DNA of 64,000 nucleotides, taken from Prochlorococcus sp. AG-679-M10. Its GTDB lineage: Bacteria; Cyanobacteriota; Cyanobacteriia; PCC-6307; Cyanobiaceae. A program made the translations under genes and the position numbers. The DNA lies in NCBI GenBank assembly GCA_003210655.1, contig QCUQ01000002.1:62001-126000 (forward strand), given 5' to 3'. Of this stretch, positions 56,767 through 64,000 are shown one piece after another (within the stretch, counting starts at the first letter, position 1; the number at the start of each line of letters is the position of its first letter). The notes under the pieces were generated by a model, which worked only from the letters and a program-made list of their open reading frames with translations, ran no database searches and had not been told where the DNA came from.

Positions 56767-56863
56767 TAATTAATTAAGAAATTTGAATATTTAAAAAAGC
56801 ATTCATGAATACTCTCCTTATCAATATTAAAAATAACAATAGATTAGGCATTAAACCTCACAA

Positions 56864-59437
56864 ATGAAGAAATTGGAAACATTGCTCATAGATTATGCAG
56901 ACCATGTAGCTAAAAGAGCGGGTCAAGGGATACCTCCATTACCTCTAAATGCAGAACAAATAAATTATGTGACACATTTATTAGAACAAGAAAATATTTC
57001 CGAGAGTGACTACTTACTAGATTTACTTATAAATAGAGTGCCGCCAGGCGTTGATGAAGCAGCTTATATAAAAGCAAGCTGGCTTACAGCGATTGTAAAC
57101 GGAGAAAAACATTGCAAATTCATTAATTCTCAAAAAGCAATACAAATTCTTGGAACAATGATAGGAGGATATAACGTTAACTCGCTTATTGAGATACTCA
57201 AAAGTAAAAACAATTTACTTGCCAAAGAAGCAGCACAAGTTTTAAAGAATATTATTCTTGTTTACGATTCGGCAAATGATATTTTTGAATTATCTCAAAA
57301 TAATATTTATGCAGAAGAGGTTATTAATAGTTGGGCGAATGCAGAATGGTTTACAACTAAAAATTCTCTTCCAAGAGAAATTACATGTTTAGCATTCAAA
57401 ATTGATGGAGAAACAAATACTGATGACTTATCTCCAGCCGTTCATGCTACAACCCGTCCAGATATACCATTACACTCATTATCCATGCTTGAATTCAAGA
57501 AGCAGGATGGACTAAAAATTCTTGATGATCTTAAAAAACAAAATATACAAATAGCTTATGTCGGAGATGTTGTTGGGACAGGAAGTTCAAGAAAATCTGC
57601 TATTAATTCTGTTATTTGGCATTTAGGCGAAAATATCCCCTTTGTTCCTAACAAAAAAACTGGAGGGATAATTATAGGGAATAAAATAGCACCAATTTTC
57701 TTTAATACAGCCCAAGATTCAGGCGCGTTTCCAATTGAAACAGATGTCTCTGAAATAAAAACTGGTGATTTACTAAAAATATTTCCCTATGAAGGTGTCA
57801 TTAAAAAAATAAATAAAATTTCAAAGACTGAATTAGTAATTAGTCATTTTAAATTGAACCCATCAACACTTACAGATGAAATTCAAGCTGGTGGAAGAAT
57901 AAATCTTATGATTGGGAGATCCCTGACAGATAAAATTAGAAAAAAACTTGGATTAGAGCCTAGTGAAATATTTATCCGTCCAAAAAGTCCAAAAAAGATT
58001 AATACTGGATTTACTCAAGCACAAAAAATAGTAGGGAGAGCATGTGGATTAAAAGGAGTTCTTCCTGGTGTGACATGTGAACCCATCATGACAACTGTTG
58101 GTAGCCAAGATACTACTGGTCCTATGACTAGAGATGAACTTAAAGAGCTAGCTTGTTTAGGTTTTACTGCAGATTTAGTAATGCAAAGTTTTTGTCATAC
58201 TGCTGCATATCCTAAACCGGTTGATTTAGTTACTCATAAAGAATTACCTGATTTTATTTCACAAAGAGGTGGAATTGCTCTTAAACCTGGAGACGGCATA
58301 ATCCATAGTTGGCTTAATAGAATGCTACTTCCTGACACTGTAGGAACAGGTGGTGATAGTCATACAAGATTCCCTCTTGGAATTTCCTTCCCTGGAGGCT
58401 CAGGTATCGTTGCTTTTGCTGCAGCAATAGGATCAATGCCATTAAATATGCCGGAATCAGTCTTAGTAAAATTTACAGGAAATTTATTACCAGGAATAAC
58501 GCTTCGGGATTTAGTAAATGCTATTCCACTTTTTGCTATTAAAAAAGGGCTATTAACCGTTGCTAAAGAAAATAAGCAAAATATATTTAACGGTAAAATT
58601 ATGGAAATAGAAGGTTTACCTGATTTAAAACTTGAACAAGCATTTGAATTGACTGATGCCACAGCTGAACGCTCGTGTGCTGGAAGTACAATACTCTTAT
58701 CACATAACACTGTAGAGGAATATTTAAAAAGTAATATTTGCCTCTTAGAGAAAATGATTGAGAGCAATTATGAAGATTCAAAGTCGATATTAAGAAGAAT
58801 CATTGATATGAAAACTTGGTTAAAAAAACCTGAATTAATTCAGCCAGATAAAAATGCCTCTTATGAAGAGATAATAGAAATTGATCTAGCTACAGTTACA
58901 CAACCAATAGTAGCTTGCCCCAATGATCCAGATAATGTGAAAGAAATTAAAGAAGTAGAAAATACAAAGATTGATGAGGTTTTTATAGGATCCTGCATGA
59001 CTAATATCGGACATTACAGAGCCGCGGCTAAAGTTCTTGAGGGAGTAGAAAAATTAAATGCAAAACTATGGATTTGTCCTCCGACAAAAATGGATGAGGA
59101 AACACTAAAAGCAGAAGGGTACTATGAAATATTTAAAAAATGCGGGGCAAGATTAGAGTTACCAGGTTGTTCATTATGCATGGGAAATCAAGCAAGAGTA
59201 GAAGAAGGTTCTGTTGTCTTCTCAACCAGCACAAGAAATTTTGATAATAGACTTGGAAAAAATGCCCAGGTATTTTTAGGAAGTGCTGAATTAGCAGCAG
59301 TATGTGCTCTTCTGGGGAAAATACCTACAATAAATGAGTATCAAGATATTACTAAAAACAAAATAAATCCATACTCTGATGAACTTTATCGTTATCTTCA
59401 ATTTGACGAAATAAAAAATTTTAGTTTGTCAAAATGA
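56864..59437 (+). CDS. acnB: Aconitate hydratase B
   Basis: [4Fe-4S] enzyme interconverting citrate and isocitrate. It is of the AcnB arrangement, with an N-terminal HEAT-like domain (about residues 1-160), then the swivel domain (FKIDGETNTDDLSPAVHA), then the cluster domains. Cluster ligands are in GSCMTNIGH near residue 710 and GCSLCMGNQAR near residue 770. Length, 857 residues, is normal. In picocyanobacteria it feeds isocitrate to 2-oxoglutarate for nitrogen assimilation. Confidence 0.98.
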   Translation: MKKLETLLIDYADHVAKRAGQGIPPLPLNAEQINYVTHLLEQENISESDYLLDLLINRVPPGVDEAAYIKASWLTAIVNGEKHCKFINSQKAIQILGTMIGGYNVNSLIEILKSKNNLLAKEAAQVLKNIILVYDSANDIFELSQNNIYAEEVINSWANAEWFTTKNSLPREITCLAFKIDGETNTDDLSPAVHATTRPDIPLHSLSMLEFKKQDGLKILDDLKKQNIQIAYVGDVVGTGSSRKSAINSVIWHLGENIPFVPNKKTGGIIIGNKIAPIFFNTAQDSGAFPIETDVSEIKTGDLLKIFPYEGVIKKINKISKTELVISHFKLNPSTLTDEIQAGGRINLMIGRSLTDKIRKKLGLEPSEIFIRPKSPKKINTGFTQAQKIVGRACGLKGVLPGVTCEPIMTTVGSQDTTGPMTRDELKELACLGFTADLVMQSFCHTAAYPKPVDLVTHKELPDFISQRGGIALKPGDGIIHSWLNRMLLPDTVGTGGDSHTRFPLGISFPGGSGIVAFAAAIGSMPLNMPESVLVKFTGNLLPGITLRDLVNAIPLFAIKKGLLTVAKENKQNIFNGKIMEIEGLPDLKLEQAFELTDATAERSCAGSTILLSHNTVEEYLKSNICLLEKMIESNYEDSKSILRRIIDMKTWLKKPELIQPDKNASYEEIIEIDLATVTQPIVACPNDPDNVKEIKEVENTKIDEVFIGSCMTNIGHYRAAAKVLEGVEKLNAKLWICPPTKMDEETLKAEGYYEIFKKCGARLELPGCSLCMGNQARVEEGSVVFSTSTRNFDNRLGKNAQVFLGSAELAAVCALLGKIPTINEYQDITKNKINPYSDELYRYLQFDEIKNFSLSK

Positions 59438-59446
59438 TAATGAATT

Positions 59447-60805
59447 ATGCAAAAGCTAATAAAAGAAAATATTCAAAGAACAAGTAGTAACTCTTCACGC
59501 AGCATTAAAAAATTACTTAAACAAAGATCTTTTGTTGTCTTCATATCAATTCTGTTTACAGGATTAGGAGCATCAATAACTAGTATTTCTTTTAAAACTG
59601 GTATTTATTTCATTAATAATTGGAGATTAGACCTTTTAGATCATTTCCCATCCATTGCAGTCTTGCCAGCATTTGGTGCTATTGGTGGAGCAATAGCTGG
59701 ATTTTTAATAAAAAATATAGCTCCAGCGGCAAAAGGTTCTGGAGTAAGTCAAATCATGGGATTCTTGAGGCATAAAAAAGTGCCTATGAATCTAAAAGTT
59801 GGATTAGTTAAATTAATATCTGGAATAATTGCAATTGGCAGTGGGTTCCCTTTGGGTCCTGAAGGCCCATCAGTTCAAATGGGGGGGTCAGTTGCTTGGC
59901 AAATGGCAAGATGGCTAAAAGCTCCTCTAGCATTTAGAAGGGTGCTTGTTGCCGCAGGAGGTGGTGCTGGGATCGCTGCGGTATTTAGTGCCCCTTTAGG
60001 TGGATTTATTTACGCGATTGAAGAATTATTAAATTCTGCAAGACCGGTAATCTTATTAATAGTTGTAATAACAACTTTCATAGCAGATTCTTCTGCGGAT
60101 ATTATTCAAGCCTTGGGTTTAGACCCCAAAGCCGGAGGTTTTGACTTTAACCTAGGATTTTTAATCCAGAAAGAATATGATCCATCTGTCTTTTTCTTGC
60201 CAATAGATTTAATTTATCTTGTTTTACTAGGAATTATTATTGGATTATTTGCAGAACTTTACAGTAAGTATGTTCTTATTATGCAAGATCTTGGGAAAAA
60301 ATGGTATAAAAATAAATTTGTTTTAAAAATGAGTATTTGTGGACTTCTATTGGGAAGTATTTATTCTTTTTTACCTAGCTCTTTTCACAATCTAGATGAA
60401 TTGCAAAAAATAATAGCTGAAAAAAATACCAGTATTGAAATAGCTCTTTTAGCAGTATTTGTACTTTTTATAACAACTGGATTAGCTGCTGCATCAGGAG
60501 CTCCTGGAGGATTGTTCTATCCAATGCTCTCTTTGGGGGGAGCTATAGGATTAATAATGGGAAGCTGGGTAGAAATGGCTACAGGCCATGCTCCTAGTAC
60601 ATATATCTTTGCTGGAATGGGGGCATTTGTAGCAGGATGTTCCAGAACACCAATAACAGCGATGTTTTTGGCTTTTGCATTAACAAAAAATTTATTAATA
60701 ATGAAACCTGTTCTTATTAGTTGTATTACAAGTTTTTTAGTAGCAAGAGCTTTTAATGAAAAGTCTATTTATGAGAGACAAATACAAATCGAATTAGAAG
60801 AGTAA
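59447..60805 (+). CDS. ClC-family chloride channel or antiporter
   Basis: A 452-residue membrane protein of the ClC family. The selectivity motifs GSGVSQIMGFL, GSGFPLGPEGPSVQMGG (gating Glu in GPEGP) and GAGIAAVFSAPLGGFIYAIEE are clear; the second part has ASGAPGGLFYP and FVAGCSRTPITA. No C-terminal CBS domain is present. Whether it is a channel or a proton antiporter turns on the internal Glu, which I did not assign. It starts nine bases after acnB. Confidence 0.94.
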   Translation: MQKLIKENIQRTSSNSSRSIKKLLKQRSFVVFISILFTGLGASITSISFKTGIYFINNWRLDLLDHFPSIAVLPAFGAIGGAIAGFLIKNIAPAAKGSGVSQIMGFLRHKKVPMNLKVGLVKLISGIIAIGSGFPLGPEGPSVQMGGSVAWQMARWLKAPLAFRRVLVAAGGGAGIAAVFSAPLGGFIYAIEELLNSARPVILLIVVITTFIADSSADIIQALGLDPKAGGFDFNLGFLIQKEYDPSVFFLPIDLIYLVLLGIIIGLFAELYSKYVLIMQDLGKKWYKNKFVLKMSICGLLLGSIYSFLPSSFHNLDELQKIIAEKNTSIEIALLAVFVLFITTGLAAASGAPGGLFYPMLSLGGAIGLIMGSWVEMATGHAPSTYIFAGMGAFVAGCSRTPITAMFLAFALTKNLLIMKPVLISCITSFLVARAFNEKSIYERQIQIELEE

Positions 60806-60814
60806 AAATTAATT

Positions 60815-61669
60815 TTAATCAAACACAGCAGTTTTACTATCGTACACAAAAATCTGATGATTTAAATGTAATCTAACTGCCCTTGCAAGAGCTATCCTTT
60901 CAATATCTCGTCCTTTTCTAATCAAATCAGCGACCTCATCTCTATGACTTACATTTACAATACATTGCTCAATTATTGGCCCTTCATCTAAATCTTCCGT
61001 GACATAATGTGCAGTCGCACCAATTAATTTCACACCTCTCTTCCATGCACGATGATAAGGTTGTGCCCCTTTAAATGCAGGCAAAAATGAATGATGTATA
61101 TTAATAATTGAAGAAAAATTCTCCAAGAACGAATCACTTAAAATTTGCATATATTTAGCTAACACTACAAGTTCAATATCAAAATCTTTTAACAAATTTA
61201 AAATCTGATTTTCGACATTAGACTTAGAATTTTTTAAAGTATCAACATAAATAAATTGAGCATTAAAATCGTTAGCGATATTTTCAAGATCAGGATGATT
61301 AGAAATTATTAATGGCACTTTCATTTTTAATTCACCATTTCTTACTCGCCAAAGCAAATCTATTAAACAATGGTTTTGTTTACTTACAAAAATTCCAACA
61401 TTTGGTATCTCATCGGAATAGTTAATATTAAATTCACCATTTATATCTCCTGCAATTTTCTCAAATTGCTTATTGATTTCAGCTTTATTAATTAATAAAT
61501 CACTTGTATTCCACTCAATTCTACTTAAAAATAATCCTGCATCTTGATCTGTATGATGATCTGAATGCTTTATATTACCACCATAATTAGATATCCAACT
61601 AGTTAATTGACTAACTAATCCAGGACGATCAGGACAAACAGTTCTTAAAATGATTGATGGTTGTTCCAA
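60815..61669 (-). CDS. purU: Formyltetrahydrofolate deformylase
   Basis: Hydrolyses 10-formyl-THF to formate and THF, balancing one-carbon pools and purine synthesis. An N-terminal ACT domain (TVCPDRPGLVSQLTSWIS) covers residues about 8-80, followed by a formyltransferase-like domain with INIHHSFLPAFKGAQPYHRA and TAHYVTEDLDEGPIIEQ, carrying the catalytic Asn, His and Asp. Length is 284 residues. The start is a TTG; no ATG precedes the ACT domain. It belongs with gcvT/P/H functionally. Confidence 0.95.
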   Translation of the reverse strand: MEQPSIILRTVCPDRPGLVSQLTSWISNYGGNIKHSDHHTDQDAGLFLSRIEWNTSDLLINKAEINKQFEKIAGDINGEFNINYSDEIPNVGIFVSKQNHCLIDLLWRVRNGELKMKVPLIISNHPDLENIANDFNAQFIYVDTLKNSKSNVENQILNLLKDFDIELVVLAKYMQILSDSFLENFSSIINIHHSFLPAFKGAQPYHRAWKRGVKLIGATAHYVTEDLDEGPIIEQCIVNVSHRDEVADLIRKGRDIERIALARAVRLHLNHQIFVYDSKTAVFD

Positions 61670-61703
61670 AAATCTAAATAATTAAATCTTTTGAGTAATT
61701 ACA

Positions 61704-61709
61704 TATAAT
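61704..61709 (+). promoter_or_regulatory. TATAAT -10 element, predicted leaderless start of the FAD oxidase gene
   Basis: A perfect TATAAT ends seven bases before the A of the ATG at 61716, so transcription would start at or next to the start codon. The embedding ATATAATATA is nearly symmetric and could also serve purU on the other strand. No good -35 element at 17 bases (ATTAAA) is present. Confidence 0.4.
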
Positions 61710-61715
61710 ATACCA

Positions 61716-62798
61716 ATGGAAGGATCAAAAAAGAATCTTAAAAAGCATCATATACTAATTATAGGATCAGGAATTATAGGCAAATTTAATGCATTAGAAC
61801 TATCTGAACAAGGTTTTCAAATAACTATTGCAGATCCACAAAAAATTAAAAATAGTAGCAGCGCAGCATTAGGTCTCCTTGTAGGTCATATGTATCAAAA
61901 AACTAAAGGCAGAAGTTGGGAACTTAGAAAAACAAGTAATAAATTATGGCCAAAATGGATAAAATTTCTTCAGCAATACAATAAAAATTTAAATATTGAA
62001 AAACCATTGATTCAACTAACTACAGATCAATCAAAATTTGAAAAACTAAGTAAGTTTATTTCACATCATCCCACACGTGATCTAAGAATTTTAGGATTAG
62101 ATTCCACCATTATTCAAAACATTAATAAAATATTCAACATGGATAACCTAAGAGGAATAATCTCTTATCAGGATGGCAGAATAGATCCTATTTCATTACT
62201 AAAAACTATAAATATATACCTAGAAAATAAAAATATAAATTCTATAAATGAAAAAATTATAAAAATAAGAAAATCAAATAATCAATGGATTTCTACTTGC
62301 AGCAACAAACTTGAGATTAAAAGTGATGTAATTATATTATGCAACTCTCTTGATGCAATTAAATTAATTGACTTGGATAGTCATGATATAAAATTAAAAC
62401 CTGTGTTAGGTCAGGCCATAGAACTTTCCATCAAAGAAAAAGAAATTAATTTACTTTCTCTTCCAAAGCATTTCAGCATAAATGGTAAAAATTTTCTTCC
62501 AAAAGATAAAAACAAAATAATTATTGGCTCTAGCGACGAATATGAAATTGAACCTAGAGAAAATATATTTGAAGAACTTACAGATTTCCTAGAAAATAAA
62601 CCACTATGGTTAAACAAGAATAATATCACCAATAAATGGTTCGGTATAAGATCTCGACCAGAAGGCGAACCATCCCCAATATTAAAAAGTTTAGAGAAAG
62701 GGTTGATTTTGTGTAGCGGTTTTTATAAAAATGGCATATTACTTGCCCCTGCTTGTTCTAATTGGATTTCAACTGAAATTAAGAAACATATTCTTTAA
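61716..62798 (+). CDS. FAD-dependent amine/D-amino-acid oxidase-like protein
   Basis: A 360-residue flavoprotein of the DAO family, which includes glycine oxidase ThiO and D-amino-acid dehydrogenases. The FAD loop [19 protein letters not shown] is at about residues 14-32, and the C-terminal [14 protein letters not shown] with [14 protein letters not shown] matches the ThiO-like end. It could supply iminoglycine to ThiG, but the gene is far from thiG and the substrate is unproven. Its last four bases overlap dnaK on the other strand. Confidence 0.82.
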   Translation: MEGSKKNLKKHHILIIGSGIIGKFNALELSEQGFQITIADPQKIKNSSSAALGLLVGHMYQKTKGRSWELRKTSNKLWPKWIKFLQQYNKNLNIEKPLIQLTTDQSKFEKLSKFISHHPTRDLRILGLDSTIIQNINKIFNMDNLRGIISYQDGRIDPISLLKTINIYLENKNINSINEKIIKIRKSNNQWISTCSNKLEIKSDVIILCNSLDAIKLIDLDSHDIKLKPVLGQAIELSIKEKEINLLSLPKHFSINGKNFLPKDKNKIIIGSSDEYEIEPRENIFEELTDFLENKPLWLNKNNITNKWFGIRSRPEGEPSPILKSLEKGLILCSGFYKNGILLAPACSNWISTEIKKHIL

Positions 62799-64000
62799 TC
62801 TTTTGTCTCAGTAAAATCTGCATCTATAACGTCGTCGTCACCACCTTTTTCATTTGATTCAGCTGAATCTGTACTACCTGGTGATGGAGGTTGATTATCT
62901 GGCTGTTGGTATACAGAAGAACCAATAGCGTATAGTTCTTGTTGGAGTTCTTCCAATAGTTTCTTCATAGAGTCATAGTCTTCTTTTGATGTAGCTTCTT
63001 TTAATGCTTTACTCTTTTCTTCTACCTTAGCTTTAGCAGAAGCATCAACTTTATCACCAAGTTCTCCTAACTGTTTCTCTGTTTGATAAACAAGAGTTTC
63101 GGATTGATTTTTTAAATCAATTTTCTCTCTTTTTTCTTTATCAACAGAAGCATTTGATTCTGCATCTTTAACCATTTTATCAACTTCATTATCTGAGAGA
63201 GTTGAAGCGCCTGTTATAGAAATAGATTGTTCTTTGCCACTTCCTTTATCTTTAGCAGTAACACTTAAAATTCCATTGGCATCAATATCAAACGTAACTT
63301 CTATTTGAGGAACACCTCTTGGAGCAGAAGGGATACCATCAAGTCTAAAAGTACCTAAACTTTTATTATCAGATGCCATTTCTCTTTCACCCTGCAAAAC
63401 ATGTATCTCAACATTAGTTTGACCATCGACAGCGGTTGAATAAGTCTCGGATTTTTTTGTTGGCACTGTTGTATTTCGAGAAATCATTTTTGTCATTACT
63501 CCACCCAATGTCTCTACACCAAGAGATAATGGGGTTACGTCTAGTAGCAGTATATCTTTAACTTCACCTGCTAAAACTCCTCCTTGAATAGCTGCACCAA
63601 CAGCTACAACCTCATCTGGATTTACAGTTTGATTAGGATCTTTACCAGTTACTCGCTTAACTAATTCTTGAACAGCAGGCATCCTAGTTGAACCTCCAAC
63701 CATTACTATTTCATCAATCTCTCCAGTAGATAACTTGGCATCCTTAAGAGCTTGTTCTACAGGAACTCTACACCTATCTATTAATTTAGAAGCAAGCTCT
63801 TCAAAATTGGCTCTAGTCAAATTTAAGTCAAGATGTTTTGGGCCTTCTGGAGTGGCAGTAATGAAAGGTAAATTGATTTCGCTTTGAGTTGCATTTGAAA
63901 GTTCAATTTTTGCCTTTTCAGCCGCTTCGGTAAGCCGTTGTAAAGCTTGTTTGTCCTGTCTTAAATCAATACCTTCATTACTTTTAAAAATGCTTGCTAA
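62795..64000 (-). CDS. dnaK: Chaperone protein DnaK, C-terminal part (5' end outside window)
   Basis: Hsp70 chaperone; about 400 residues of roughly 635 are present, and the frame continues past the last base. The end of the nucleotide-binding domain holds [18 protein letters not shown]; the substrate domain begins [20 protein letters not shown]. The helical lid follows, ending in the acidic [14 protein letters not shown] tail typical of the essential DnaK2-like paralogue of cyanobacteria. Internal ATG codons should not be read as its start. Confidence 0.97.
   Translation of the reverse strand, partial: LASIFKSNEGIDLRQDKQALQRLTEAAEKAKIELSNATQSEINLPFITATPEGPKHLDLNLTRANFEELASKLIDRCRVPVEQALKDAKLSTGEIDEIVMVGGSTRMPAVQELVKRVTGKDPNQTVNPDEVVAVGAAIQGGVLAGEVKDILLLDVTPLSLGVETLGGVMTKMISRNTTVPTKKSETYSTAVDGQTNVEIHVLQGEREMASDNKSLGTFRLDGIPSAPRGVPQIEVTFDIDANGILSVTAKDKGSGKEQSISITGASTLSDNEVDKMVKDAESNASVDKEKREKIDLKNQSETLVYQTEKQLGELGDKVDASAKAKVEEKSKALKEATSKEDYDSMKKLLEELQQELYAIGSSVYQQPDNQPPSPGSTDSAESNEKGGDDDVIDADFTETKD

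Noticed and set aside
60805-60822. AAAATTAATTTT palindrome between the ClC gene and purU
   Set aside because: Pure A/T, no loop and no following T run; expected by chance at this base composition.
63820-63820. Internal ATG at which a shorter DnaK frame could start
   Set aside because: The reading frame continues upstream to the window edge with clear DnaK sequence, so this Met is internal.

Overview
The window is a compact, AT-rich bacterial chromosome segment that reads as a marine picocyanobacterium, most likely a high-light-type Prochlorococcus. This is an inference from content and style. Indicators are the sulfolipid genes sqdB-sqdX, an acyl-lipid delta-9 desaturase, a chloroplast Ycf23-like (DUF561) protein, a cyanobacterial chorismate-lyase-like protein, A/T-rich codon use, very short intergenic gaps and frequent gene overlaps. 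I saw no insertion sequences, prophage genes, CRISPR arrays or rRNA. One tRNA gene is present. No stretch longer than about 210 bases lacks a gene.

Layout. 1-7.3 kb: the 5' part of uvrB, a DUF561 gene, tilS, then RNase J, dapA and asd on the minus strand (lysine/cell-wall precursors plus RNA processing). 7.4-12.8 kb: tig, clpP, clpX and dnaX on the plus strand (folding, proteolysis, replication). 12.8-15.7 kb: a membrane glycosyltransferase and a SpoIID-like protein, a possible envelope pair. 15.8-20.3 kb: rpmI-rplT, a TPR protein, thiG, then sqdB-sqdX. 20.3-26.0 kb, minus strand: a small unknown gene, gcvP, gcvH, a methionine gamma-lyase-like PLP enzyme and an HTH-like protein. 26.1-31.6 kb: desaturase, rplI, dnaB, mnmG and a chorismate-lyase-like gene.

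31.5-38.7 kb mixes lineage genes of unknown role, a SprT-like metalloprotease, an ATP-dependent DNA ligase, a DedA/TVP38 membrane protein, valS, an A-type Fe-S carrier and tRNA-Val(UAC). 38.8-49.6 kb is a long plus-strand run: mazG, speE, speB, gcvT, aspS, pyrG, queE, queC, pabB and pabC, many overlapping or nearly touching. 49.6-64 kb: a uroporphyrinogen methyltransferase, an MFS transporter, ppk, a group 2 sigma factor, a phytol/dolichol-kinase-like membrane protein, DAHP synthase, acnB, a ClC channel, purU, an FAD amine oxidase and the 3' part of dnaK.

Most genes are core housekeeping. One-carbon metabolism recurs: gcvP/gcvH and gcvT in two places, purU, and pabB/pabC for folate. The less ordinary points are the ATP-dependent ligase, a nearly perfect 72-base tandem duplication in dnaX, the PLP enzyme and HTH-like gene tied to the glycine cleavage genes, several inverted repeats in gene-free gaps, a clear terminator after gcvP, and a predicted leaderless, bidirectional promoter between purU and the FAD oxidase. 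I did not find a clear new multi-gene defence or biosynthetic system.
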